From contig CM043807.1 in NCBI GenBank assembly GCA_023974075.1, positions 3,365,440 through 3,429,439 of the forward strand: a stretch of DNA of 64,000 bases, written 5' to 3'. The position numbers and the translations under genes were made by a program. This document shows, in pieces, positions 60,401-61,440 of this stretch. The first letter of the stretch is position 1; every line of letters starts with the position of its first letter. The stretch is from Chaenocephalus aceratus (Eukaryota > Chordata > Actinopteri > Perciformes > Channichthyidae). The notes beneath the pieces were generated by a model. The model did not search any database. It saw only the letters and a list, made by a program, of their open reading frames with translations, and was not told the DNA's origin.

Positions 60401-60432
60401 TGTTTTTTACCTTGGGAGTTCACCTGTGACAT
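3554..60432 (-). CDS. myo15b: Unconventional myosin XV (MYO15B-like), 5' part of gene, 16 exons
   Basis: Actin-based motor with a class XV motor domain. Exons in transcript order: 58057-60432, 57687-57861, 54428-54492, 54258-54321, 53761-53870, 52464-52541, 43768-43861, 43549-43652, 43374-43437, 42820-42933, 42561-42722, 41688-41801, 41538-41595, 9195-9317, 9020-9116, 3554-3685; the rest lies outside the window. All have AG acceptors and GT donors. Phases join cleanly from 54492 to 3554 if one base is restored in 41538-41595 and 9195-9317 and one removed in 9020-9116. Motifs seen: [11 protein letters not shown] before the motor, CIIIS then [12 protein letters not shown] (P-loop), [10 protein letters not shown] (switch I), DIYGFE (switch II), [10 protein letters not shown]. 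Class XV is well supported by these. XVB rather than XVA is inferred from motor divergence and the charged, not proline-rich, N-terminal extension. Six frame breaks leave pseudogene or assembly error open. Exons 57687-57861 and 54428-54492 do not join in phase, so an exon may be missing between them. Confidence 0.85.
4344..4720 (+). repeat. Degenerate tandem repeat in LINE 5' region
   Basis: Units built on GATCTGCGATCT, GGAGGCCTGCTCCCACCTGT and GACGGAGCGGCTCCACCTGT recur three or more times. The open frames here in several phases follow from the repeat and have no recognisable domain. Confidence 0.6.
5284..8133 (+). pseudogene. LINE endonuclease-reverse transcriptase remnant
   Basis: The endonuclease begins with [18 protein letters not shown]. 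The reverse transcriptase has [10 protein letters not shown] and [17 protein letters not shown] near 6940-7070, then [17 protein letters not shown] and FYADDTVIL near 7200-7310; a C-terminal part with the [12 protein letters not shown] segment follows at 7801-8133. The reading frame is broken many times, so the copy is dead. Family: L2/Rex-like clade by these motifs; the exact clade is uncertain. Confidence 0.8.
8287..8400 (+). pseudogene. Myb/SANT-like domain fragment of the Harbinger-like element
   Basis: Reads [15 protein letters not shown] and then, after a break, [11 protein letters not shown]. This is the trihelix Myb/SANT-like start typical of the accessory protein of Harbinger elements. 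The frame is broken soon after. Confidence 0.65.
8542..9019. other. Intron sequence, nothing recognised
   Basis: Between the Harbinger-like element and the myosin exon at 9020. AT-rich, with no coding signal or clear repeat. Confidence 0.6.
9020..9116 (-). CDS. myo15b: Myosin XV exon with 1-nt insertion: [13 protein letters not shown]
   Basis: 97 bp. DLAVNS then, one frame over, [20 protein letters not shown] and ISQEQ; this follows switch II in every myosin. One extra base near 9094-9100 breaks the frame; without it the exon is exactly 32 codons and phase 0. Confidence 0.88.
9195..9317 (-). CDS. myo15b: Myosin XV exon with 1-nt deletion: switch II (DIYGFE)
   Basis: 123 bp. [20 protein letters not shown] is followed, one frame over, by [15 protein letters not shown], the switch II segment. 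One base is missing near 9236-9245, in a C run; with it the exon is 1+41 codons as expected. Acceptor TTTGCAG, donor GTTGGT. Confidence 0.88.
9318..10020. other. Start of 32 kb myosin intron; one repeat end at 9833
   Basis: No gene. At 9833-9880 there is AGTGGCGGCTCCAGGGTATG followed by a GGGTAGGCTAC block, a terminus also found reversed at 39042-39056 and 53520-53562, so it is the end of a dispersed DNA-transposon family. Confidence 0.55.
10021..10383. mobile_element. MITE-like repeat with TGTCACG/CGTGACA ends
   Basis: 363 bp, begins TGTCACGGTTGAGTG and ends AACGTGACA; A-rich interior without coding. The ends form a short inverted repeat. No clear target duplication is seen, so the limits are tentative. 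Confidence 0.5.
10390..10569 (-). repeat. Terminal repeat of DIRS-type element (3' side)
   Basis: The part from about 10430 to 10569 (GGCTATCGCTATTGGGTAAT and on to the TATAAATAGG stretch) is the reverse complement of 29275-29410. This is the far end of the DIRS element whose body is at 24037-29430, cut off from it by the Polinton-like element inserted after CCTGTC. Confidence 0.8.
10620..10800. repeat. Subterminal CCGGAAGT repeat cluster, left arm
   Basis: Four CCGGAAGTCC cores, a CCGGATGT variant and an inverted CTTCCGG lie within 180 bp, separated by TTTTTATTTTG spacers. Mirrored at 23820-23965. CCGGAAGT is the core ETS/GABP binding site, so this may be a promoter or replication-end signal; that role is inference. 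Confidence 0.6.
11035..11070. repeat. (AC)n microsatellites of left arm
   Basis: AC run at 11035-11062 and a second at 11345-11375, mirrored as (GT)n at 23529-23562 and 23215-23247. The mirrored copies differ in length. Confidence 0.85.
11145..11309 (+). CDS. Unrecognised 54-aa ORF of Polinton-like element, left copy
   Basis: Starts [20 protein letters not shown], has the basic GAPIKKRM segment in the middle and [18 protein letters not shown] at the end. Intact in both arms (mirror 23283-23447) and recognisable but broken in element 2 (45008-45170, 51500-51660, 49930-50075). Conservation of the MAKR start, ETPVTTY, GAPIKK and QTP.AEEL across two elements suggests a real coding past, perhaps the first exon or N-terminus of a larger protein. 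Flanked downstream by an (AC)n repeat. Function unknown. Confidence 0.5.
   Translation: MAKRRLDMNLISETPVTTYNHPLGAPIKKRMKFVCRVQTPTAEELRLSVFANRT
11441..11540 (+). pseudogene. Partial second copy of the 54-aa ORF, left arm
   Basis: [13 protein letters not shown] then a frame break and a stop; the end of the ORF is replaced by AT-rich sequence. Mirrored at 23062-23150. It shows that a segment of about 300 bp was duplicated in tandem before or along with palindrome formation. Confidence 0.55.
11965..12190 (+). pseudogene. Polinton-type (retroviral-like) integrase fragment, left arm
   Basis: Reads [15 protein letters not shown], then in a second frame [12 protein letters not shown], then VERFNR and [11 protein letters not shown]. 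The last block is a characteristic C-terminal core motif of Polinton DDE integrases, and the Glu of GKEF is probably the third catalytic acid. Only the end of the core survives, with frame breaks, and the rest is replaced by unrelated sequence. It cannot be active. Mirrored at 22390-22625. Confidence 0.8.
12337..12680. mobile_element. LINE-tail/SINE-like insertion in left arm
   Basis: Two tandem pieces (about 12345-12420 and 12520-12600) of the form TTTATTTAAC...CATTGAGAT...ATCTCTTTT...GACCTG resemble the 3' hairpin tail of the LINE at 8200-8283. Element 2 lacks this segment at the same place (GTGTCACT joined directly to AAAAAGTTTT at about 45360-45373), so it is an insertion. It is mirrored in the right arm at about 21920-22235. 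Confidence 0.65.
12690..15173. other. Left-arm AT-rich stretch without recognised genes
   Basis: Mirrored at 19364-21895. Holds a (TA)n tract at 13897-13932 and a module shared with element 2 (TGACTGACATTCTG...GGGGGATGGTGG, 12690-12790). Open frames here are short and not preserved between arms. Confidence 0.6.
15174..15553 (+). pseudogene. MGNYFAKR gene, left-arm copy (frameshifted)
   Basis: Same gene as the intact right-arm copy at 18950-19363. The left copy loses one base after MGNYFAKR (about 15200) and gains an A near 15525, so the frame is open only from 15242 ([13 protein letters not shown]) and the C-terminus is altered. One arm thus keeps the gene and the other has lost it. Confidence 0.65.
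15780..16200 (+). promoter_or_regulatory. Repeated promoter-like modules, left arm
   Basis: At least three copies of a module of about 100-130 bp: AGTGTATCTTTCGGTAACTT, then AGAGAATTTAAGCATAAATC, a CAGCCTTGTTT block, and often ACAAACTGCC and TTTATACACAAAGTG. They lead directly into the start codon at 16374 in the same orientation. Related modules occur at 18330-18760, 45500-45700, 47690-48150 and 50870-51110. Copies on the minus strand read TGTGTATAAAAGCTG, which contains a TATA-box-like TATAAAA. A regulatory role is inferred. Confidence 0.5.
16374..17457 (+). pseudogene. Basic Lys/Arg-rich protein gene of Polinton-like element 1 (frameshifted near N-terminus)
   Basis: Starts [20 protein letters not shown]; a 4-nt loss near 16472 relative to element 2 breaks the frame, and the rest is open from 16543 to 17457 (304 residues). 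The order is: a short acidic/neutral N-terminus ([20 protein letters not shown]), a strongly basic tract of about 65 residues (residues 27-95 of the ORF), then [20 protein letters not shown] and a helical C-terminal half. The basic tract resembles DNA-packing or core proteins of linear dsDNA viruses, or a nuclear signal; no family is recognised. An ATTAAA polyadenylation-like signal follows at 17513. The palindrome junction cuts the gene at codon PKAM, so only this copy has the C-terminal half. Confidence 0.6.
16927..17635 (+). other. Palindrome spacer of element 1
   Basis: Unique segment between the arms: the C-terminal half of the basic protein gene, its 3' end, and at 17577-17629 a direct copy of part of the MGNYFAKR gene (15375-15496) lacking 69 bp between two AAAGTG repeats. 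The inverted arm starts at 17636. Confidence 0.75.
17513..17518 (+). terminator. Probable polyadenylation signal ATTAAA
   Basis: Lies 56 bp after the stop codon of the basic protein gene and is followed by a GT/T-rich stretch (TGTGTTTTATTTTTTTG). The matching site in element 2 is at about 46896. Confidence 0.5.
17636..18194 (-). pseudogene. Basic protein gene, truncated mirror copy in right arm
   Basis: Starts at 18194 ([20 protein letters not shown]), with frame breaks near 18100 and 17995, then the basic tract (17757-17872) and PKAM at the palindrome junction, after which the frame runs into spacer sequence. It lacks the C-terminal half, so it is a by-product of the inversion. Confidence 0.7.
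18330..18760 (-). promoter_or_regulatory. Repeated promoter-like modules, right arm
   Basis: Mirror of 15780-16200, three or more copies of the AAAGATACACTTTTGTATTA-type module followed by AAAGCTGAAAAGTAGATAAT. Confidence 0.5.
18950..19363 (-). CDS. MGNYFAKR gene, intact right-arm copy, 137 aa
   Basis: Starts [23 protein letters not shown] at the N-terminus would allow N-myristoylation (inference). It continues [33 protein letters not shown] and a hydrophobic helix [19 protein letters not shown]. The size and the predicted bundle of amphipathic helices with a hydrophobic C-terminal helix recall small helical regulators such as Bcl-2-like or viral accessory proteins, but I see no diagnostic motif, so the function is unknown. 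The start at 19363 is chosen because MGN is shared with the broken left copy; the frame is open further upstream without another good start. Confidence 0.55.
   Translation of the reverse strand: MGNYFAKRSVYIDHNVVITRLINVVMGTIENRTSSDPCVKRMAEVCKLEDILDIVRSGSTIQGHWETVVNETFKVVLESSFSETFCNIISEMKQTSKVYHVLSLYALFVDVMHLCVENSIHVNILTEVKKTPSRYLQ
19364..21895. other. Right-arm AT-rich stretch without recognised genes
   Basis: Mirror of 12690-15173, with the (TA)n tract at 20618-20648. No conserved open frame. Confidence 0.6.
22390..22625 (-). pseudogene. Polinton-type integrase fragment, right arm
   Basis: Mirror of 11965-12190, again with the [11 protein letters not shown] block and frame breaks. After that block this copy continues in a slightly different frame because of a small indel. 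Confidence 0.78.
23283..23447 (-). CDS. Unrecognised 54-aa ORF of Polinton-like element, right copy
   Basis: Same length and sequence as 11145-11309 ([20 protein letters not shown]...). Both copies are intact although the rest of the arms has accumulated indels. Function unknown. Confidence 0.5.
   Translation of the reverse strand: MAKRRLDMNLISETPVTTYNHPLGAPIKKRMKFVCRVQTPTAEELRLSVFANRT
23820..23965. repeat. Subterminal CCGGAAGT repeat cluster, right arm
   Basis: Mirror of 10620-10800: repeated GGGACTTCCGGT cores separated by AAAATAAAAAGG spacers, close to the right end of element 1. Confidence 0.6.
24080..24190 (-). repeat. DIRS internal complementary region
   Basis: Contains, back to back, sequence matching both element ends: CTATACTCATAGAAGCT with GTAACCTCAG (as at 10395-10440, reversed) and ATTTCGTATAAGGCTTCGCC with CTATCGCTATTGGGT (as at 29385-29425, reversed). 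In DIRS elements this region templates completion of the ends through a circular intermediate. Confidence 0.75.
24618..25058 (-). pseudogene. DIRS tyrosine recombinase (partial)
   Basis: Reads [71 protein letters not shown]. These are the central blocks of the DIRS recombinase domain. The C-terminal part with the HxxR region and catalytic Tyr is not in frame after GVDPQ; it would fall at 24480-24640, where the frame is broken. Confidence 0.82.
25312..25803 (-). pseudogene. DIRS RNase H region
   Basis: Reads [20 protein letters not shown], then [20 protein letters not shown]. Asn-(V/I)-L-E-L and T-D-N are the RNase H active-site blocks as found between reverse transcriptase and recombinase in DIRS elements. 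The domain start is broken. Confidence 0.8.
25997..26752 (-). pseudogene. DIRS reverse transcriptase
   Basis: Across two frames: [31 protein letters not shown], then [14 protein letters not shown], and [20 protein letters not shown]. The F-L-V-P-K, R-P-I-L-D-L and P-R-T-F-(S/T)-K blocks are typical of DIRS reverse transcriptases. At least two frame breaks; the catalytic D-D motif that should follow is not recognisable. Confidence 0.82.
26650..28600 (-). repeat. Degenerate tandem repeats in DIRS 5' region
   Basis: About five copies of a 300-400 bp unit carrying CTGGATGTGCTGTGGTTG, CGCCGTTTAGGAGAAG, GCGTTCACGCTCAA and GCTGCCTAATAACCGACAGG, starting near 26690, 27180, 27590, 27900 and 28360. 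Short open frames repeat in each unit but none is long enough for a gag-like protein. Confidence 0.65.
28601..29250 (-). other. DIRS 5' leader/gag-side region, no intact ORF
   Basis: GC-richer than its surroundings. CCCCGTCCGGAGGAGAGGGA occurs twice (near 28799 and 29149) and GGAGCGAGCCAGCCACAGCC is shared with 26140. No recognisable protein. Confidence 0.5.
29250..29430 (-). repeat. Terminal repeat of DIRS-type element (5' side)
   Basis: Reverse complement of 10430-10569 apart from small differences; carries a TATTTATACGG stretch and CCTATAGTGATAGCC-like end sequence (CCCAATAGCGATAGCC). Confidence 0.75.
29431..30560 (+). pseudogene. L2-type LINE (copy A), endonuclease half
   Basis: Open from 29521 to 30549. 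Endonuclease motifs in order: [70 protein letters not shown]. All are conserved apurinic-type endonuclease blocks. The N-terminus starts upstream of 29521 in other frames. The second half of the same LINE resumes at 34925 after about 4.4 kb of gypsy and L2 sequence. Confidence 0.85.
30561..31235 (+). pseudogene. Ty3/gypsy fragment: protease region
   Basis: Reads [14 protein letters not shown] and then [10 protein letters not shown], where retropepsins have D-T-G-A, so the active-site triplet is altered. It continues [11 protein letters not shown] and [16 protein letters not shown], typical of the segment after the protease in fish gypsy polyproteins. The 5' LTR and gag are missing, so the copy is truncated. 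Confidence 0.75.
31236..33560 (+). mobile_element. L2-type LINE (copy B), 5'-truncated
   Basis: Inserted in the gypsy sequence: the protease region lies before it and integrase sequence resumes after it. The 3' end is T-rich, then AAGTGCGCTTATAAATAAA and an AATAA tail, a typical L2 end. Confidence 0.85.
31242..33369 (+). pseudogene. L2 copy B reverse transcriptase
   Basis: The end of the endonuclease domain ([13 protein letters not shown]) is followed by reverse transcriptase: [54 protein letters not shown], then [13 protein letters not shown] and [13 protein letters not shown] (catalytic YADD near 32518), and the C-terminal [14 protein letters not shown] block. Two or three frame breaks (near 31670 and 32340), otherwise long open stretches, so this is a fairly young copy. 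Confidence 0.9.
33561..34250 (+). pseudogene. Ty3/gypsy fragment: integrase zinc-binding and C-terminal pieces
   Basis: Reads [20 protein letters not shown] then [20 protein letters not shown], the H-H-C-C integrase domain, jumping to [20 protein letters not shown] and [18 protein letters not shown], the region after the integrase core. The catalytic core between them is deleted. Confidence 0.8.
34252..34918 (+). repeat. Ty3/gypsy 3' LTR (inferred limits)
   Basis: A purine run (ATGGGGGGGAG) precedes TGTGACGACCCC, as a polypurine tract precedes an LTR. An AATAAA signal lies at 34480. The end is placed at TTGTAACA (34918), just before the L2 copy A sequence returns. Without the 5' LTR the limits cannot be confirmed. 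Confidence 0.5.
34925..36866 (+). pseudogene. L2-type LINE (copy A), reverse transcriptase half
   Basis: Resumes with [18 protein letters not shown] sequence (34950-34990), then [68 protein letters not shown]; the YADD motif is damaged (SYADT near 35875). The C-terminal [14 protein letters not shown] block follows, and the 3' end GGTGCTATATAAATACACTT is typical of fish L2. Several stops and frame breaks. Confidence 0.85.
36867..37740. repeat. Dispersed DNA-transposon fragment
   Basis: 36880-37280 is the reverse complement of 52840-53540, including CCATACCAAGAAATGGCTTA. No coding seen. The rest (37280-37740) is low-GC and unrecognised. Confidence 0.6.
37741..39003. mobile_element. hAT-like element with 8-bp target duplication GTTAGCCC
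   Basis: 1,263 bp, flanked by GTTAGCCC at 37733-37740 and 39004-39011. Starts CAGGGTCGCTCTAG and ends GACGCCGACCCTG. An 8-bp duplication and CAG/CTG ends fit hAT. No transposase. The interior 38160-38560 is shared with 55610-55905. Confidence 0.75.
39004..39190. other. Short repeat ends, no gene
   Basis: Contains the reversed terminus CTGGAGCCGCCACTG at 39042-39056, the same family end as at 9833. Confidence 0.5.
39190..39714 (-). pseudogene. L2-type LINE remnant (minus strand)
   Basis: [15 protein letters not shown] near 39600-39560 (reverse transcriptase catalytic block), then, further along the minus strand, [20 protein letters not shown], the L2 C-terminal block. The middle is deleted or unrecognisable. 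Confidence 0.75.
39722..41348. mobile_element. hAT-like element with 8-bp target duplication CAAATCAC
   Basis: 1,627 bp, flanked by CAAATCAC at 39714-39721 and 41349-41356. Ends CAGTGACGTGC and GCACGTCGCTG. No transposase ORF. The interior has a TATAAAAAGC-like stretch and a pair of GCCAGTTACTGTGGG repeats at 40950-41110. Confidence 0.78.
41538..41595 (-). CDS. myo15b: Myosin XV exon with 1-nt deletion: ETTYDRIY...SVESA
   Basis: 58 bp with AG/GT borders. Reads ETTYDRIYC, then LSVESAIES only in the next frame, so one base is missing near 41565-41572 (a short C run). Restoring it gives phase 2 at the donor, which fits the first base of exon 9195-9317 on the other side of the 32 kb intron. Confidence 0.8.
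41688..41801 (-). CDS. myo15b: Myosin XV exon: [10 protein letters not shown]
   Basis: 114 bp, 38 codons, [20 protein letters not shown] then [18 protein letters not shown]. The L-L-x-I-S-x-E-x-L pattern is that of the class VII/XV lower 50K linker. A Harbinger-like MITE begins about 24 bp upstream of its acceptor. Confidence 0.92.
41825..42502 (+). mobile_element. Harbinger-like MITE with SANT fragment, in myosin intron
   Basis: Ends are CGTGTTCACACCGCAGTACT and its reverse complement. An ATG at 42154 starts [20 protein letters not shown], a Myb/SANT-like N-terminus as in Harbinger accessory proteins, soon broken. It fills almost the whole 759-bp intron between exons 41688-41801 and 42561-42722. 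Confidence 0.7.
42561..42722 (-). CDS. myo15b: Myosin XV exon: ILHLGNVCF
   Basis: 162 bp (54 codons), phase 0 at both ends, from [10 protein letters not shown] to [19 protein letters not shown] is the conserved motor helix. The donor runs straight into an (AC)n repeat at 42525-42560. Confidence 0.95.
42820..42933 (-). CDS. myo15b: Myosin XV exon: [12 protein letters not shown]
   Basis: 114 bp, phase 0 at both ends. [20 protein letters not shown] then [12 protein letters not shown]: both are classic myosin motor motifs. Confidence 0.95.
43374..43437 (-). CDS. myo15b: Myosin XV exon: [11 protein letters not shown]
   Basis: 64 bp, [20 protein letters not shown] plus Gln at the donor. Y-L-L-E-K-S-R-(V/I)-V is a myosin signature near the actin-binding upper 50K domain. 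Confidence 0.95.
43549..43652 (-). CDS. myo15b: Myosin XV exon: switch I
   Basis: 104 bp, [20 protein letters not shown] then [23 protein letters not shown] is switch I, which contacts the nucleotide. Phase 2 at its donor, completed by the next exon. Confidence 0.95.
43768..43861 (-). CDS. myo15b: Myosin XV exon: P-loop
   Basis: 94 bp, [20 protein letters not shown] and on to NNNLRQ. This is the ATP-binding Walker A loop. The usual myosin sequence is GESG(A/S)GKTE; here the second residue is His, while the catalytic GKT is intact. Confidence 0.93.
43862..44294. other. Intron sequence left of Polinton-like element 2
   Basis: No gene or clear repeat apart from a short AACATTAGCATGCTGATG palindrome-like stretch near 44030, common in fish intergenic DNA. 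Confidence 0.5.
44330..44870. repeat. Subterminal tandem repeats of element 2 (mirror 51790-52200)
   Basis: Four or more degenerate units with GATCCTTTGAT, GGTGTTA-AC-AGGTAGGTGTGA, GCCCCCCTGTG and TCTTTGAAGTTATG cores. Element 1 has a different subterminal repeat (CCGGAAGT), though both place repeats next to the ends. Confidence 0.65.
45008..45170 (+). pseudogene. Copy of the 54-aa ORF, element 2 left arm
   Basis: [11 protein letters not shown], a broken VTTY region, then [20 protein letters not shown]. Frame broken in the middle. Mirror copy at 51500-51660 has [14 protein letters not shown] equivalents on the minus strand. Confidence 0.6.
45500..45700 (+). promoter_or_regulatory. Promoter-like module upstream of element 2 basic gene
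   Basis: One to two copies of the AGTGTATCTTTTCAGTAACT...AGAATTAAGCATAAATC...CAGCCTTGTTTTCACTG module, then ATATAAAACTAAGGACGACC just before the ATG at 45755. ATATAAAA about 35 bp upstream of the start is TATA-like. Confidence 0.5.
45755..46837 (+). pseudogene. Basic Lys/Arg-rich protein gene, element 2
   Basis: Starts [20 protein letters not shown] and is intact through the junction where element 1 is frameshifted ([18 protein letters not shown]). It then stops at 46046 after a 5-nt deletion in the Lys/Arg tract. A second small deletion near 46309 lies before the C-terminal half, which is open from 46328 ([20 protein letters not shown]) to 46837 (TLYALRH). The two elements together show that it was one gene of about 360 codons; each copy is broken at different places. 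Function unknown. Confidence 0.65.
46311..47015 (+). other. Palindrome spacer of element 2
   Basis: Homologous to 16927-17635: the C-terminal half of the basic gene, its 3' end, and the same 69-bp-deleted fragment of the MGNYFAKR gene (46960-47010) just before the inverted arm. Confidence 0.8.
47016..47579 (-). pseudogene. Basic protein gene, truncated mirror copy in element 2
   Basis: Starts at 47579 ([20 protein letters not shown]) and carries the basic tract at 47137-47252 and PKAM at the palindrome junction, then spacer. Broken near 47310. Confidence 0.7.
47690..48160 (-). promoter_or_regulatory. Tandem promoter-like modules, element 2 right arm
   Basis: Three copies of the module (near 47700, 47890 and 48070), each with TTTGAACATTTGACAGAT and AAAGTTAC-GAAA-ATACACTTT. 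They drive away from the mirror gene at 47579, on the minus strand. Confidence 0.5.
48160..49280. other. AT-rich stretch of element 2, no recognised gene
   Basis: Contains two related segments (GTTGCGTACATCAAGGTGTA at 48650 and GTTGCATACGCCAAAGTGTG at 48750), a further variant of the module theme. TTTTATT at 49024 could serve as a minus-strand polyadenylation signal (AATAAAA) for the gene at 49281-49931. Confidence 0.5.
49281..49931 (-). CDS. PC4-like protein with two repeats, 216 aa
   Basis: Starts [20 protein letters not shown]. Two segments share one pattern: residues about 5-50 (W-G-Y...LHLY...GE...[15 protein letters not shown]) and about 133-190 ([15 protein letters not shown]...[15 protein letters not shown]), joined by an acidic/proline linker ([19 protein letters not shown]). 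Beta strands followed by K-x-x-L-T-x-x-x-W-x-x-L recall the C-terminal ssDNA-binding domain of transcription coactivator p15/PC4. If so it may bind single-stranded DNA during replication or transcription of the element. It is intact over its whole length, unlike most of the element. The ATG overlaps a broken copy of the 54-aa ORF immediately upstream (49930-50075). Confidence 0.55.
   Translation of the reverse strand: MKNGDVWGYVFNYMGNELHLYNLKNGETYGPRSVKATLTSTDWAVLTLVSSRDLHATTVSEEVVHQETIVEPAVYKIFAKKSKETQTACETKEEISPPPLNVEEERVISPLPEVRRVLTSTVWETKSGPSGRWYYRASHLETLGKDPSDDFVLEYFNSTCGVFQTSVRVPLTAWLKMIDEKATKLKELFKQSQTSMDIILVKKNLTFTEDSVSHLT
49930..50075 (-). pseudogene. Third copy of the 54-aa ORF, just upstream of PC4-like gene
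   Basis: [15 protein letters not shown] then a stop; one frame over, [20 protein letters not shown] and [13 protein letters not shown], running past the PC4-like start in a different frame. The placement suggests that the 54-aa unit may be an N-terminal exon or leader that was once placed before several element genes. Confidence 0.55.
50080..50870. other. AT-rich stretch of element 2, no recognised gene
   Basis: Short frames only; no similarity noticed to element 1. Confidence 0.5.
50870..51110 (-). promoter_or_regulatory. Promoter-like modules at end of the extra 3.2 kb
   Basis: Two modules; the second has AAAGATACACTTTTGTGTAT then AAAGCGGACCACTACCATG, matching the left arm at 45500-45540 and thus marking where arm symmetry resumes. 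Confidence 0.55.
52464..52541 (-). CDS. myo15b: Myosin XV exon: [10 protein letters not shown]...QCIIIS
   Basis: 78 bp, [15 protein letters not shown] to QCIII, ending two bases into the Ser codon before the P-loop. The matching single base opens exon 43768-43861. This join spans the whole of Polinton-like element 2, which therefore lies in an intron. Confidence 0.92.
52618..53672. mobile_element. hAT-like element with 8-bp target duplication GTTCAAAC
   Basis: Flanked by GTTCAAAC at 52610-52617 and 53673-53680. Ends TAGGGCTGTCAAA and TTTGACAGCACTA, followed inside by TTAATCA-rich sequence, the well-known fish hAT non-autonomous type. Another repeat (52840-53565, related to 36880-37280) is inserted inside it. 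Confidence 0.85.
53761..53870 (-). CDS. myo15b: Myosin XV exon: TYIG...INPF segment
   Basis: 110 bp, starts [19 protein letters not shown]; this is the canonical myosin Y-I-G-x-x-L-x-S-x-N-P-F/Y block. Ends with a six-C run and a GTGAGC donor in phase 2, joining to [10 protein letters not shown] in the next exon. Confidence 0.92.
54258..54321 (-). CDS. myo15b: Myosin XV exon: NLKKRF segment
   Basis: 64 bp, reads [20 protein letters not shown], with consensus AG and GT borders. L-x-N-L-K-x-R-F is the conserved myosin motor segment before the first nucleotide-pocket loop. Confidence 0.9.
54363..54412. repeat. (TG)n microsatellite between two myosin exons
   Basis: About 50 bp of uninterrupted GT, ending 16 bp from the donor of exon 54428-54492, inside the 106-bp intron. 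Confidence 0.95.
54428..54492 (-). CDS. myo15b: Myosin XV exon: start of motor region
   Basis: 65 bp, reads [20 protein letters not shown] and ends phase 2 so that the split codon makes Glu with the next exon. The E-D-L-x-Q-L-E pattern matches the entry of class XV motors, before the NLKKRF segment. Confidence 0.8.
54493..55518. other. Intron sequence, no gene recognised
   Basis: AT-rich. A missing myosin exon might lie in 54493-57686, but I find no segment with both splice signals and myosin-like translation. Confidence 0.5.
55519..57148. mobile_element. TIR element CAGGGCTGCCAACA with 7-bp flanking repeat ACTGATG
   Basis: 1,630 bp, ends CAGGGCTGCCAACA and TGTTGGCAGCCCTG, with ACTGATG on both sides (55512-55518, 57149-57155). 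Probably hAT or a related superfamily. It contains sequence shared with the hAT-like element at 37741-39003. The short frames inside show no transposase. Confidence 0.65.
57156..57686. other. Intron sequence, nothing recognised
   Basis: Next to the myosin exon at 57687; no coding or repeat noticed. Confidence 0.5.
57687..57861 (-). CDS. myo15b: Myosin XV exon: linker before motor
   Basis: Starts [20 protein letters not shown] after a CAG acceptor, then in a second frame reads [20 protein letters not shown] before a GT donor. The change of frame falls near 57781-57795 and needs one extra base. The phase at the donor does not fit directly to the next recognised exon (54428-54492), so a further exon or another indel lies between. 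Confidence 0.7.
58057..60432 (-). CDS. myo15b: Myosin XV exon: first coding exon, charged N-terminal extension
   Basis: About 790 residues. The start is the ATG at 60432 ([10 protein letters not shown]), upstream of a long Lys/Glu/Ser-rich low-complexity region with acidic runs ([17 protein letters not shown]) and a Lys-rich coiled-coil-like stretch. The C-terminal third is Pro/Gly/Ser-rich and has [11 protein letters not shown], a motif I associate with the region before the motor in class XV myosins. The frame changes twice, at runs of eight T on the plus strand (60376-60383 and 58829-58836); one base more in the first and one fewer in the second would keep it open. The exon ends at a GT donor at 58056 in phase 0. 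Class XV extensions are intrinsically disordered and poorly conserved, so homology is weak here. Confidence 0.75.
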
Positions 60433-61440
60433 GCTATCAGTTCTTCAGAGATGAAATGACCTAGGGTACAAACATAATATAAATTGTATTTATTTTGTCA
60501 TTTCAAGTGTTGAAATCTATCAACACACTTTGATAAAATAAGTGAGCCACTCAATAAAAAGAAAGATTTAGGACTGTAAATTGAGTAACACGTCTGTCAA
60601 ACTCAGTGAAACCAGGTCCTTGGCTCAATCTATCAGCATCTAGACCAGGTTACACACTTTAAGTCCCTGATCCTCGTTCTGAGGTTAAAGACACCCAGGT
60701 CAGACATAGTTTAGCCACTACTGAGATGATAAGCATTCTGACAGTTATTGCCAAGCTAAGTATGAGTGCAACAGTGCATCTCCATCAACATTCATTTAAC
60801 AATACGACAGCAGCTATGACTCTTTTCCATGCTGGATGATAACGACTCTCCGTTTCCTTTTATCTGCATGTTAAATCTAAACGCAGTGAAAGGCTATCTG
60901 TAGATCCGCCTGCATGTAGTTGTATAGCCTGTGCGTCCGGGGGGGAAAGCAGTGAGAGCTCATTTCAGTGTGATATAGCTTACCAGGCTTCTCAGGTGAA
61001 ACCCAGGCATGGCTGGGGGGCTGCAAAGTGCTCCGGCTTGTCCTCAAGAGCTTGTGTCACTGATACAAACATGCACCCAAGCTCAGGAGCATTGAAGGGA
61101 AGTCACACACCAATATCCCACCCATTATACAGAAAAGGCATGCAGCCAAATATGTAATGCACACTCCCAAAAAGTTTGTGCGTGGTTTTTGCATAAACAA
61201 TGCTCCTGTGGACAAAGGTGAGCTGGCGCGTGAACACACAAGGTGCCTGCTGAATAATACAGCTGTACCTGGTCATACTGCTCTGCTGCCGCTCATGAGG
61301 CTGCAGCTGAACACTCCGGAGGAAACGTTACTACCTATTTTTCTATAAAGTGAAGACTTGTTTACCTATTTCGTATACATGCTCTGATAGAATAACTGTA
61401 TGCTGTTGAAAAAACCCAATAAACAAACTTAAAAAAAAAA
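60433..61440. other. Upstream region of the myosin gene
   Basis: Holds the presumed 5' UTR and perhaps the promoter, or an intron before a non-coding first exon; no TATA box or CpG-rich block stands out. Short frames at 61057-61348 have no domain. Confidence 0.45.
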
